From Collinsella sp. (GTDB lineage: Bacteria > Actinomycetota > Coriobacteriia > Coriobacteriales > Coriobacteriaceae), in NCBI GenBank assembly GCA_019414265.1, contig DXMJ01000006.1, forward strand, positions 37,192 to 89,106: a DNA stretch of 51,915 bases, written 5' to 3'. Positions 14,993-23,080 of this stretch are shown piece after piece. Made by a program: the position numbers and the translations under genes. Positions within the stretch are counted from its first letter, which is position 1. Every line of letters starts with the position of its first letter. The notes beneath the pieces are model-generated. The model ran no database searches. It was not told where the DNA came from and was given only the letters and a program-made list of their open reading frames with translations.

Positions 14993-15112
14993 CGCCCGGG
15001 AATGATTATTCTGGGACGGGGATTAAAAAATCATTCCCGGGCGACGCAAAGTAGTCTTTTTGGGACGGGGATCATTAAATGATTTTTTAATCCCCGTCCC
15101 AGAATAATCATT
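14993..15112. repeat. Interlocked inverted repeats of the GGGACGGGG family
   Basis: Two mutually exclusive palindromes overlap. A 15-bp perfect one pairs 14993-15007 with 15029-15043 (core GCCCGGGAATGATT). A 35-bp perfect one pairs 15001-15035 with 15078-15112, around a 42-base spacer that holds a third GGGACGGGG core and the 26-base segment 15045-15070 shared with 12112-12137. The element sits between the MetRS-like gene and the methyltransferase, ending 19 bases before the latter's start. It could terminate or regulate, or be a mobile-element remnant. Confidence 0.85.
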
Positions 15113-15131
15113 TAGGTGGAAGGAAAGACGG

Positions 15132-16235
15132 ATGTCCAAGCCGCGTCGTCGTAAGCAGAAAAAGCAGGTTAAGCCCGAGCTCAAGCTCAGGCAGTTTGCC
15201 GCCACCGAGCTTTCCGACCAGCTTGCCGCCCAACACTCCGCCGCCGACCTGCCGCGCTTTATGGTCGACACGGTCGCCGGCGCCTATGCGCCCGCCGAGG
15301 CCGAGCTCATGATCAAGGGCTTCGGCGCCGCGGCCACACGCCCGGTCACGCTGCGCGCCAACACGCTCAAGGCAACCGCCGAGGACATCGCTGCGGCGCT
15401 CGATGCCGCCGGCATCGCTCACAACCCCGTCACCTGGTACCCAGACGCCTTCATCCTGCCCGAGGCCCAGGTTTCCGACCTGTGGGATCTCGACATCTAC
15501 CGCGACGGCAAGATCTACCTGCAGAGCCTGTCGTCCATGATGCCGCCGCTGGTCCTGGGCGCTCAGGCAGGCGAGGACATCCTGGACATGTGCGCAGCCC
15601 CTGGCGGCAAGACGACGCAGATCGCCGCCCTCACGCAGGGGCAGGCGCACCTTACCGCCTGCGAGATGAGCATTCCCCGCGCCGAGAAGCTCGAAGCCAA
15701 CCTCCACCGCCAAGGCGCAAAAAACGTGCCCGTCATGCGCATCGACGCACGCGAGCTCGACGAGTTCTTCCGCTTTGACCGTATCCTGCTCGACGCTCCC
15801 TGCACCGGCACGGGCACCGTCGTCAGCGGCAACGAGAAGAGCCTGCGCGGCCTCACCGAGCAGTTGCTCGGCAAGTGTGCCCGCTCGCAGCGAGCACTTC
15901 TGGACCGCGCCATGGGAGCCCTCAAACCGGGCGGCACGCTCGTCTATTCGACTTGTTCGATCTTGCCGCAGGAAAACGAGGACGCCCTGCAAGAGGCCCT
16001 CGACAAGCATATGGACTGCGAGCTCATCCCCCTCGACGGCACGCCAAGCGAAAGTGAGGCACGCCGTGCCCAGGAAGCTGGTGAGGAGCCGCGCATCGAG
16101 TCCAACGCCCTGACCGAGGCCATTGCCGCGGGTCAGGTATCGGCCATCGCCAACGGCCTGCCCGGCACGCTCACCATTCCGCCCAGCCGCGAATTTGAGG
16201 GCTTCTACATTGCCCTGATCCGAAAACGCAGCTAG
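15132..16235 (+). CDS. RsmB/RsmF (NOL1/NOP2/sun) family RNA m5C methyltransferase
   Basis: 367 residues. A Lys/Arg-rich N-terminus is followed by a pre-domain and a Rossmann methyltransferase. SAM-binding MCAAPGGKTTQ lies near residue 155, the DAPCTGTG motif holds one catalytic Cys and STCSI the other, as in all C5-cytosine RNA methyltransferases. Targets are rRNA or tRNA; which one cannot be told, though the compact form without an NusB domain is closer to RsmF/YebU. GGAAGGA precedes the ATG. The upstream 19 bases adjoin the large inverted repeat. Confidence 0.88.
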   Translation: MSKPRRRKQKKQVKPELKLRQFAATELSDQLAAQHSAADLPRFMVDTVAGAYAPAEAELMIKGFGAAATRPVTLRANTLKATAEDIAAALDAAGIAHNPVTWYPDAFILPEAQVSDLWDLDIYRDGKIYLQSLSSMMPPLVLGAQAGEDILDMCAAPGGKTTQIAALTQGQAHLTACEMSIPRAEKLEANLHRQGAKNVPVMRIDARELDEFFRFDRILLDAPCTGTGTVVSGNEKSLRGLTEQLLGKCARSQRALLDRAMGALKPGGTLVYSTCSILPQENEDALQEALDKHMDCELIPLDGTPSESEARRAQEAGEEPRIESNALTEAIAAGQVSAIANGLPGTLTIPPSREFEGFYIALIRKRS

Positions 16236-16259
16236 CGCACGGATCCAAAACTCAACAAG

Positions 16260-16430
16260 CTATCTCTGTGCGCGTTTGCTCTGCTGGTCGCGATGCTGTT
16301 TAAGCGTCGCGCGCTCCTTGCGTTCGGCCCTTTTGCCCTTAATGGCCGTGACCACAAAGTAGATGACCGCGGCGGCAACAATTGCGCCCACACACAGGCC
16401 AATCGAGCCAAACATTGCTGTCAATTCCAT
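16260..16430 (-). CDS. Small single-pass membrane protein (56 residues)
   Basis: A minus-strand frame from the ATG at 16430 to a TAG at 16260 encodes 56 residues: a short N-terminus (MELTAMFGS), one membrane helix (IGLCVGAIVAAAVIYFVVTA) and a highly basic tail ending KRAQR. GAGAGGTG precedes the ATG at normal spacing. The amphipathic layout and good ribosome-binding site favour a real gene; the basic tail would face the cytoplasm. It is convergent with the methyltransferase gene, 24 bp apart. No family recognised. Confidence 0.65.
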   Translation of the reverse strand: MELTAMFGSIGLCVGAIVAAAVIYFVVTAIKGKRAERKERATLKQHRDQQSKRAQR

Positions 16431-16605
16431 ACCGCGTCACCTCTCTTTTAAACGGGACTTTCAAGATAGCACCTCGATCACCGCCACCACAGCTCCTTCA
16501 CGTTCGCCGGCCCTTCGGTCTAACGGATGGCGCGGCGGGAAAAATCAACTCGTCAAACGATTTAGCAAGCACAACGCTGCCGGCACCCTGCCGGCCGTCA
16601 TCACA

Positions 16606-16611
16606 TAGAAT
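16606..16611 (+). promoter_or_regulatory. Candidate -10 for a leaderless transcript
   Basis: TAGAAT ends 9 bases before the ATG at 16621, and no Shine-Dalgarno sequence precedes that ATG. Together this fits a transcript that starts at or next to the start codon. No good -35 is seen. Confidence 0.35.
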
Positions 16612-16620
16612 CGAGCCCAC

Positions 16621-17712
16621 ATGGATACCCTCAACGATCTAAATGAGCGCGTCGACGCCTTCGTCGGCACCAGCTCCTTCGACACGCCCGCCGCGGCAAA
16701 CGACCAAGCTCCCATCGATGTGCCCGCCGAGGTTCACGAGGACATCGTCGCCTCGGCCGATTTCTCCGAGGTCGAGCTTGCGGACGAATTTACCGAGCCC
16801 CAGGTGGCCGTAACTCCCAACGGTCTTTTGCCCATGGAGCCGCTGCCCATCGACGGGCGCCTGCGCAAGGCGGCCCTTCGCATGCCCGATGAGATTGAGG
16901 AGGCCAGCGGCTTTACGCTCTTTGGCCGCCGCATCAAATCGCTCATCTACACCACCGACGTGGCGGTCATCCGCAACTCCAATGCCGACGCCGTGTTTGC
17001 GGTCTACCCCTTTACGCCGCAACCCGCCATTACGCAGGCGCTGCTGACGGTCGCCGAGTGCCCGGTCTTTGTGGGCGTTGGCGGCGGCACCACCACCGGC
17101 AAGCGCTCCGTGCAGATGGCGGCCGTCTCCGAGATGCAGGGCGCGGCGGGCTGCGTGGTCAACTCCCCCGCCACCGCCGAGATGGTCGAGCACATCACCA
17201 ACATCGCCGACATCCCCGTCATCGCCACGGTCGTTCGTTGCGACGACGATGCTCACGCCAAAGTGCGCGCCGGCGCCAAGATCCTTAACATCGCGGCCGG
17301 CAGGAACACGCCACAGGTCCTGCGCGAGCTGCGCGAGCACTATCCCAACCTGCCGCTCATCGCACCGGGCGGCAAGACGCCCGAGAGCATCCGTGAAACC
17401 ATCGCCGCCGGTGCCAACGCCATCATTTGGACGCCGCCTTCGGCCCAGCAGCTGCAGACCGACATGATGCAGCGCTACCGCAAGATGAAGGAAGACGCCA
17501 CGCCCGTCATCTCGCACGACGATGTACCCATTATCGACCAGGTTGCCGCCGCCGAGGTCAGTCAGGTCGAGAACATGAATCCCGACGTGCCGATTCCCGA
17601 CGAAGTCATCGAGCGCGTTGCTTCGATCCACGATCATATCGAGGAGCGTCGCGCCAACCGTGGACTCAAGCCCTCGCTGCACGGCTTCTTCTTCCGCGGA
17701 AAGAAACGCTAG
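16621..17712 (+). CDS. Putative (beta/alpha)-barrel protein, aldolase/synthase-like, function unknown
   Basis: 363 residues. About 100 acidic N-terminal residues precede a compact domain with repeated beta-alpha units. The segments FVGVGGGTTTGKRS, VVNSPATAEMVEHI, IPVIATVV and LIAPGGKTPESIRETIAAGANAIIW resemble the late strands and phosphate-binding loops of TIM-barrel enzymes such as KDPG aldolase or indole-glycerol-phosphate-type synthases; no catalytic Lys can be assigned with confidence. A basic C-terminus (FRGKKR) ends it. No Shine-Dalgarno precedes the ATG. An intrinsic terminator follows at once, so it is monocistronic. Confidence 0.6.
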   Translation: MDTLNDLNERVDAFVGTSSFDTPAAANDQAPIDVPAEVHEDIVASADFSEVELADEFTEPQVAVTPNGLLPMEPLPIDGRLRKAALRMPDEIEEASGFTLFGRRIKSLIYTTDVAVIRNSNADAVFAVYPFTPQPAITQALLTVAECPVFVGVGGGTTTGKRSVQMAAVSEMQGAAGCVVNSPATAEMVEHITNIADIPVIATVVRCDDDAHAKVRAGAKILNIAAGRNTPQVLRELREHYPNLPLIAPGGKTPESIRETIAAGANAIIWTPPSAQQLQTDMMQRYRKMKEDATPVISHDDVPIIDQVAAAEVSQVENMNPDVPIPDEVIERVASIHDHIEERRANRGLKPSLHGFFFRGKKR

Positions 17713-17723
17713 CAAAACATCTT

Positions 17724-17761
17724 GGCCCGCCCCACAAACGTGAGGCGGGCCGTTTTCGTTT
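17724..17761 (+). terminator. Intrinsic terminator
   Basis: GGCCCGCC (17724-17731) and GGCGGGCC (17744-17751) form a perfect 8-bp stem followed by GTTTTCGTTT, 12 bases after the stop of the barrel-protein gene. Confidence 0.85.
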
Positions 17762-17792
17762 GAGCAATCATGCAGCGACGTGATGGGGCAAA

Positions 17793-18683
17793 TTAATCCA
17801 CGCGCTTGTCGCCCATAAAGAAGAGCGCCACCGTACCGGGTCCGGTATGCGAGCCAATCAGAGTACCGATGTTATTGATCTCAATCTTGCCTTTAAGCTG
17901 CGGAACCTGTTCCTCAATCAGCGCCGCAACCGCCTCGGCATCCTCGCGGCACGCCGAGTGCGACATGATGCACTTACCCGAATAATCCGCACCGTCCTGC
18001 ACGTGTGCCATCATGGTCTTAGCCATCTCGGAAATCGCGCGCTTCTTAGTGCGAATCTTCTCACGTGGCGACAGCCCACCTTCGCAATCGACCGTCATAA
18101 GCGGGCAAATCTTAAGCGCCGTGCCGATGATCGCGCTCGCAGCCGAAATGCGACCGCCGCGCAGGTAGCTCGACAGATCGGTCGAAAAGAACCAGTGGTG
18201 CAGGTTGAGTTTGTGCTCCTCGATCCAGGCGGCCGTCTCGTCGAGTGAAGCCCCGCTATCGCGCACGTCGGCGGCACATTCCGCCAGCAGGCCAAAGCCC
18301 AAAGACGCTGCCAGCGAATCGATGACGCGCACCTTGCCGCCCTGGGGATAGCGATCCGCGAGCATCTGCGCCGCAACGCAGGCCGATCCATACGTGCCCG
18401 AAATACCCGACGACAACGTCAGGTGCAGCACGTCTTTACCCTCGGCAACAAACGGCTCCCAAAACTCCTCGTACTCGCCCACGCTCACCTGAGACGTCTT
18501 GGGCATGGCGCCCGCGGCAATCTGGGCAAAAAACTCGTCCGGCGTAATCGACTGATACAGATCGTCCGTATAGACAACATCGTCGATCTCGTAATGAAAA
18601 CACACGACGGGGATATTGCGCGACGCAAAGAACTCACGGGTTCGGTCGGCGGCGGATTCACAGGTCAGGACAAAATCACTCAT
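17793..18683 (-). CDS. DegV family protein (second paralogue)
   Basis: 296 residues. The N-terminal CESAAD replaces the usual DSTxD, but KTSQVSVGEY holds the Ser-Gln pocket motif, and GISGTYGSA, SYLRGGRISAASA and the C-terminal GSHTGPGTVALFF fit DegV/FakB fatty-acid-binding proteins. AAGGAG stands 6 bases before the ATG at 18683; the alternative ATG two residues into the site is less likely. The gene is convergent with the barrel-protein gene. Which fatty acid it binds is unknown. Confidence 0.88.
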   Translation of the reverse strand: MSDFVLTCESAADRTREFFASRNIPVVCFHYEIDDVVYTDDLYQSITPDEFFAQIAAGAMPKTSQVSVGEYEEFWEPFVAEGKDVLHLTLSSGISGTYGSACVAAQMLADRYPQGGKVRVIDSLAASLGFGLLAECAADVRDSGASLDETAAWIEEHKLNLHHWFFSTDLSSYLRGGRISAASAIIGTALKICPLMTVDCEGGLSPREKIRTKKRAISEMAKTMMAHVQDGADYSGKCIMSHSACREDAEAVAALIEEQVPQLKGKIEINNIGTLIGSHTGPGTVALFFMGDKRVD

Positions 18684-19003
18684 ATGAGGCTCCTTACTCA
18701 TTGCTGCGCAAATTATCGCACAGCGAGCCTACATACGGTACATATGTCCACTATTTACCAAATCGAACCAAAAATAGCGAACATCTTTACCACCATCGTC
18801 TCCACCGGCCCCACGCATAAATATCTGAGAAAACACCCTCTGTCGTCTCCACTCAACCGCCATATCTACCTCAACTAAATCGATTTACCAAACCGTTCAG
18901 CCGACAATTCAGCCGCTGGCGCAAAATCGAAACAAAAGCGGCGCATACTGATAAACGTTTGACGCTGTTTATCAGTTTTACCAGCTCCATCGGAAGGTGT
19001 TTC
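18684..19003. other. Divergent intergenic region, degV2/fbp
   Basis: About 320 bases that are clearly more AT-rich than the genes around them. It must carry promoters for both genes, but no consensus -35/-10 pair stands out. It contains the inverted repeat described separately at 18947-18976. No small gene is supported. Confidence 0.5.
18947..18976 (+). promoter_or_regulatory. 10-bp inverted repeat upstream of fbp (possible operator)
   Basis: ACTGATAAAC (18947-18956) and GTTTATCAGT (18967-18976) are perfectly complementary with a 10-base spacer, about 28 bases before the fbp start. The half-sites are two helical turns apart, as for a dimeric regulator; the same sequence could fold as a hairpin in the leader. 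Confidence 0.5.
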
Positions 19004-20920
19004 ATGGTCGCATTCGATCGCAACCCGCAAGACTTTAAGTATCTGCGCCTGCTGTCGAGACAGTTCCCCACCGAGCAATCCGCGTTTACCGAGATCATCA
19101 ATCTCTCAGCCATCCTCAACCTGCCCAAAGGCACCGAGCATTTTATGAGCGACGTGCATGGCGAGTACGAGGCCTTTATGCACATCCTCAACAACTGCTC
19201 GGGCGTCGTGCGCGAGCATGTCGACGAGATTTTTGGCGACACGCTCACCTTTGACGAAAAGGGCGAGCTGTGCACGCTCATCTACTACCCGCACGAGAAG
19301 ATCGAGCTGGTCCGCAGCCAGCGCGGGGACTCGCCCACCTGGTACAAAACGATGCTTGACCAGCTCATCATGGTCGCTCGTTCGCTTTCAAGCCGCTACA
19401 CCCGCTCCAAGGTTCGTAAGGCCATCCCACGCGATTACGCCTACATCATCGACGAGCTGCTACACACGCATCCGGATGAGAACAACTATCGTGTGCGCTA
19501 TCACGAGCGCATCGTGGAGTCCATCCTGGAGACCGCAAGCGCCGACGACTTTATCGAGTCGCTCGCCTCGCTCATCAAGCGCCTGGCCGTCGACCACCTG
19601 CACCTGGTGGGCGACATCTTCGACCGCGGCGGCGGCGCGGCCAAGATTATGGACCGTCTGCTCACCTACCATTCACTCGACATCCAGTGGGGCAACCACG
19701 ACCTGCTGTGGATGGGCGCTGCGGCCGGTGAGCCCGCCTGCATCGCCACGGTGCTGCGCAACAACCTACGCTACGACAACTACGAGATCCTGGAGAACGA
19801 CTACGGCATCTCGCTGCGTGAGCTTGTCGCCTTTGCCGATGCCACCTACACCGCCGGTGAGTCCATCACCCCGCTGATCAAGGCCATCAACGTCCTACTC
19901 TTTAAGCTCGAGGGCCAGATTATCCAGCGCCACCCCGAGTTCGATATGACCGACCGCCTGTTACTCGACAAAATCGATCACGACACCGGCACGGTCACGC
20001 TCGCCGACGGCAGCGTGTGGCCGCTCACGACCAATGACTTCCCCACCGTCGACCCGGCGGACCCCTATTCGCTCACGCCCCAAGAGCAGCACATCATCGA
20101 CAAGCTCGTGTCCGAGTTTGTCACCGCCGATCACCTGCATCGCCATATCGATTTCCTCTATTCCCACGGCTCGATGTACAAGGTCGCCAACGGCAACCTG
20201 CTGTTCCATGGCTGCGTGCCGCTCAACGAAGACGGCACCTTTAGCAGCATGAACTGCCTGGGCACCTGGCACGCTGGCCGCGATTATCTCGATTTTTGCG
20301 ACCACATCGCCCGCCGCGCCTGGCGCGTGGGCGACCGCGACGCTCTCGACTGGATGTGGTACCTGTGGATTGGCTTTAACTCACCCGCCAGCGGACGCCT
20401 GGTGCGTACCTTTGAGCGCGCCTATATCGCCGACAAGAGCACCTGGGTCGAGCCGATGGACCCGTACTTTACGCTTACCAAGTCGCCCTCGGTCTGCGAC
20501 GACATCATGCGCGAGTTTGGCGTCGCGCCCATGGCATGCTCACCGACCGGTCACATCATCAACGGCCACACGCCCGTTAAAACCACCAAGGGCGAGCAGC
20601 CCATCCGCGCCGAGGGCAAGCTGCTGGTCATCGATGGCGGATTCTGCCGCGCTTACCATCCCAAGACGGGCATCGCCGGCTACACGCTTATCTCGAGCTC
20701 GCGAGGGTGCCGCCTCAAGTCGCACCAGGCCTTTACCACCGTTGCCGAGGCGCTCACCCGCAACATCGATATCGAAAGCGAGACCAACCGCTTTGACGAG
20801 GCCGACCGCCGCCGCATGGTGAGCGACACCGATACCGGCGCCAAGATCCGCAGCCAGATCCAGGACCTACGCCAACTGCTCGATGCATATAGAAACGGTG
20901 CTATCGAGGAGCGCGCCTAG
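19004..20920 (+). CDS. fbp: Fructose-1,6-bisphosphatase, class III
   Basis: 638 residues, normal for the class III enzyme of Firmicutes and relatives, which is unrelated to classes I and II. It dephosphorylates fructose 1,6-bisphosphate in gluconeogenesis in the cytoplasm. Metallophosphatase-type motifs are visible: FMSDVHGEYEAF near residue 50, GDIFDRGGGA near 205, WGNHDLLWMGA near 230, and INGHTPVK near 525. The ATG at 19004 follows GGAAGG; an upstream ATG at 18959 lies inside the inverted repeat and has no site. Confidence 0.95.
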   Translation: MVAFDRNPQDFKYLRLLSRQFPTEQSAFTEIINLSAILNLPKGTEHFMSDVHGEYEAFMHILNNCSGVVREHVDEIFGDTLTFDEKGELCTLIYYPHEKIELVRSQRGDSPTWYKTMLDQLIMVARSLSSRYTRSKVRKAIPRDYAYIIDELLHTHPDENNYRVRYHERIVESILETASADDFIESLASLIKRLAVDHLHLVGDIFDRGGGAAKIMDRLLTYHSLDIQWGNHDLLWMGAAAGEPACIATVLRNNLRYDNYEILENDYGISLRELVAFADATYTAGESITPLIKAINVLLFKLEGQIIQRHPEFDMTDRLLLDKIDHDTGTVTLADGSVWPLTTNDFPTVDPADPYSLTPQEQHIIDKLVSEFVTADHLHRHIDFLYSHGSMYKVANGNLLFHGCVPLNEDGTFSSMNCLGTWHAGRDYLDFCDHIARRAWRVGDRDALDWMWYLWIGFNSPASGRLVRTFERAYIADKSTWVEPMDPYFTLTKSPSVCDDIMREFGVAPMACSPTGHIINGHTPVKTTKGEQPIRAEGKLLVIDGGFCRAYHPKTGIAGYTLISSSRGCRLKSHQAFTTVAEALTRNIDIESETNRFDEADRRRMVSDTDTGAKIRSQIQDLRQLLDAYRNGAIEERA

Positions 20921-20998
20921 CTCCACCCGCGGGGATTGGCTAAACTTGCTGGGTTTGTCATCCCCACGGCGCCCCAGCGCCACCCTAAGGCAGGTACC

Positions 20999-21394
20999 AT
21001 GCAAAAGCTCCTTGCGCAGATTATGAAGTTTGGCGTCGTCGGCGTCATTGCCACGGTCATCGACTTTGGCATTATGAATCTGCTCCACTACGGTCTGGGC
21101 CTCAACATCCTAATCGCCAACACCAGCGGCTTTATCGTCTCACTCATCTTTAATTACGTCGCCAGCATGAAGTACGTGTTTGCGCACAAGGAGGGCATGA
21201 GCCGCCGCCGCGAGTTCATTATCTTTGTCGTGCTGTCCATGATTGGTTTGGTGCTCAACGACGGTATCGTGCTGGCGCTCAACGCCGGTCTGGGGCTCGA
21301 AGCCAATATCGCCAAGATTTGCGCCACCGCGCTTGTCATGGTCTACAACTTTGTGACCCGAAAGATCTTCCTGGAGGGCGACGAGACCAAATAG
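20999..21394 (+). CDS. GtrA family membrane protein
   Basis: 131 residues with four membrane helices. GtrA proteins are thought to flip undecaprenyl-phosphate-linked sugars or otherwise assist cell-surface polysaccharide or teichoic-acid glycosylation. The family pattern is visible: KFGVVGVIATVIDFGI at the first helix, SFIVSLIFNY-like (SGFIVSLIFNYVASMKYVF) loop and VYNFVTRKIFL at the end. AAGG precedes the ATG at 20999. It follows fbp by 78 bp and may be cotranscribed. No glycosyltransferase is adjacent, so its substrate is open. Confidence 0.85.
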   Translation: MQKLLAQIMKFGVVGVIATVIDFGIMNLLHYGLGLNILIANTSGFIVSLIFNYVASMKYVFAHKEGMSRRREFIIFVVLSMIGLVLNDGIVLALNAGLGLEANIAKICATALVMVYNFVTRKIFLEGDETK

Positions 21395-21418
21395 CTCGAC
21401 ACCCCTGCAGCATTACGG

Positions 21419-21462
21419 CGCCCACGGACGACGCGCGCTCAGCGCAGTATCGTCCGTGGGTG
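21419..21462 (+). terminator. Hairpin after the first GtrA gene
   Basis: CCCACGGACGA (21421-21431) pairs perfectly with TCGTCCGTGGG (21450-21460), extended by a few more pairs on the outside. Only a short CGTTTA follows, so termination would be weak or Rho-assisted. Confidence 0.5.
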
Positions 21463-21613
21463 CCGCTCGTTTACGGGCAAATTTTCAACGTTTGCGGATT
21501 AGCACTTGATAATTTGGCGAGTTCGTATAGTTCTTGGCAAAGACCTTACGTTTCCCTTGCAAAAGCTCTAAAGTATCCTCTGCTCGATTCATCAACGCAT
21601 TGGATGTGATTAC

Positions 21614-22021
21614 GTGCGCAAGGCACTGGCACAACCTCATACTAAGCAGTTCCTCAAGTTCGCTGTCGTGGGCCTTATCTCCTTTGGCATCGACTGGGGT
21701 ATGCTCATTGCGCTCGTCGAGCTGTTCCACCTCGACTTTTTGATGAGCACCACGGTCTCGTTCATCACGTCCGTCGTGGTCAACTACTGGCTCAGCATGA
21801 AGTACGTGTTCGACCATCGCGAGGGCATGAGCCGCAAGCGCGAGTTCACGATCTTCACCATCCTGTCGGTGATCGGTCTGGGGCTCAACGACCTGTACAT
21901 GTTTGTGGGTGTCACGTTTTTGAGTATCGGCTACCAGGCCATGAAGGCCATCGCCACGTTCTTGGTCACCTGGTACAACTACTTTAGCCGTCGCTTCTTC
22001 CTCGAAGGCGCTCGCTCGTAG
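21614..22021 (+). CDS. GtrA family membrane protein (tandem paralogue)
   Basis: 135 residues with four membrane helices and the same family layout as the upstream copy; the loop NYWLSMKYVFDHREGMSRKREF aligns almost residue by residue with its counterpart (SMKYVFAHKEGMSRRREF). Start is a GTG at 21614; no strong ribosome-binding site is seen and no ATG is available in frame early enough. A TATCCT box lies about 40 bases upstream. An intrinsic terminator follows. The pair probably arose by tandem duplication. Confidence 0.82.
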   Translation: MRKALAQPHTKQFLKFAVVGLISFGIDWGMLIALVELFHLDFLMSTTVSFITSVVVNYWLSMKYVFDHREGMSRKREFTIFTILSVIGLGLNDLYMFVGVTFLSIGYQAMKAIATFLVTWYNYFSRRFFLEGARS

Positions 22022-22047
22022 TCGATTCGACATTTGCTTGAATGTAT

Positions 22048-22084
22048 AGCCGGTTGGAATTCTCGTTCCAGCCGGTTTTTTATT
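22048..22084 (+). terminator. Intrinsic terminator after the second GtrA gene
   Basis: CCGGTTGGAA (22050-22059) pairs with TTCCAGCCGG (22066-22075), one G-U pair, followed by TTTTTTATTT. Confidence 0.9.
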
Positions 22085-22120
22085 TGTCGAGGTCCCCGGC
22101 GACCCAGTCCTCTACGCATG

Positions 22121-22158
22121 AAAAACGGGCAGCCCGGATGTTTATCCGAACCGCCCGT
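22121..22158 (-). terminator. Intrinsic terminator of the DUF4430 operon
   Basis: On the minus strand ACGGGC/GCCCGT and an inner CGGAT/ATCCG stem around the loop AAAC are followed by TTTTT. It begins about 20 bases after the DUF4430 gene's stop and converges on the GtrA terminator. Confidence 0.85.
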
Positions 22159-22180
22159 CTGGCGCGCTATGTCGAGGTCT

Positions 22181-23071
22181 CTAGCCTGTAACGTAATACC
22201 AGACCACGTTGTCGCCGTTGGAGAGAACGTAGTTGCTGCAGGCCGTCATAGGCGTTGTGCCGTTGACGGAGTACATCCAGCCGCTCGTGCCGCCGTACTG
22301 TTTCTCGGCCAAACCACCAATCGCAGAAACATACGTGCCGTACGATGAGCCGTGTGCGTTGACAGAAAGGCCCAGCGCGCACAGGGCATCGTAAACGGTG
22401 GCGCCTTCGTTAAAGGTAAAGGTGCCGCCAGAAGACACAGGATTGCCCACGGCGCTCGATGTGACCGAAACCGTCACCGTTACGTAGTTGGGCTCCTGCG
22501 AGCCGCCCTGTCCGCCCGAGGGAGCGCTTCCGCCATTAGAGCTGGAGGCTCCATCAGACGACTGACCGCCGCCCGAAGAAGCACCGCCAGACACATTGGA
22601 AGTATCGCCGGCTCCCGTATTCTGGGCAGCGGATTTATCTCCAGACTTCTTGCCGTCCCGACCATCGGACTTCTTGCTATCCGAGCTTTTATCCGATTCC
22701 TTGTTTGAAGACTCGGAATCGTCCTTGGACTTGGACCCATCTTTTGCGTCATTCGATGACTTGGAATCCTTGGAACTGGCCTCGCCCGAAGTCGTAGTCG
22801 AGCCAGACGCCTTGGTGTCCTTGGTGACGACGCTCTCCCCCGTCACGGTCTGAATGATCCAGTCGATGGACCAGGCGCCGCTCTCGGAAGGATGGACGAA
22901 GCCCAGCGAGACGACAATCAGAATGGTGCACGCGGCAGTCAGAACGCCGAGGAGCGCCTTGCGGCGAGGGGCGGACGCCGCCGAAGCGGCGCCCTGTTGC
23001 TTTGCATCGTCGAACTGAATGAACGAGGAATCTGGTTGCTTGGGGTCAGCGTCCTTGGATTTATTGGACAC
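22181..23071 (-). CDS. Membrane-anchored DUF4430 surface protein
   Basis: 296 residues. A cytoplasmic N-terminus of about 38 residues is followed by one membrane helix (ALLGVLTAACTILIVVSLGFV), then a long Ser/Lys/Asp/Gly-rich linker (about 85-195), then one DUF4430 domain at the C-terminus (TFTFNEGATVYDALCALGL ... GWMYSVNG ... SNGDNVVWYYV). DUF4430 has the fold of the transcobalamin C-terminal domain. The start is probably the GTG at 23071, preceded by GGTGAGG; a GTG at 23080 directly abuts the upstream stop codon. It is therefore translationally linked to the large protein upstream and shares its riboswitch. A corrinoid-binding role is inference. Confidence 0.8.
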   Translation of the reverse strand: MSNKSKDADPKQPDSSFIQFDDAKQQGAASAASAPRRKALLGVLTAACTILIVVSLGFVHPSESGAWSIDWIIQTVTGESVVTKDTKASGSTTTSGEASSKDSKSSNDAKDGSKSKDDSESSNKESDKSSDSKKSDGRDGKKSGDKSAAQNTGAGDTSNVSGGASSGGGQSSDGASSSNGGSAPSGGQGGSQEPNYVTVTVSVTSSAVGNPVSSGGTFTFNEGATVYDALCALGLSVNAHGSSYGTYVSAIGGLAEKQYGGTSGWMYSVNGTTPMTACSNYVLSNGDNVVWYYVTG

Positions 23072-23080
23072 AGCCCTCAC

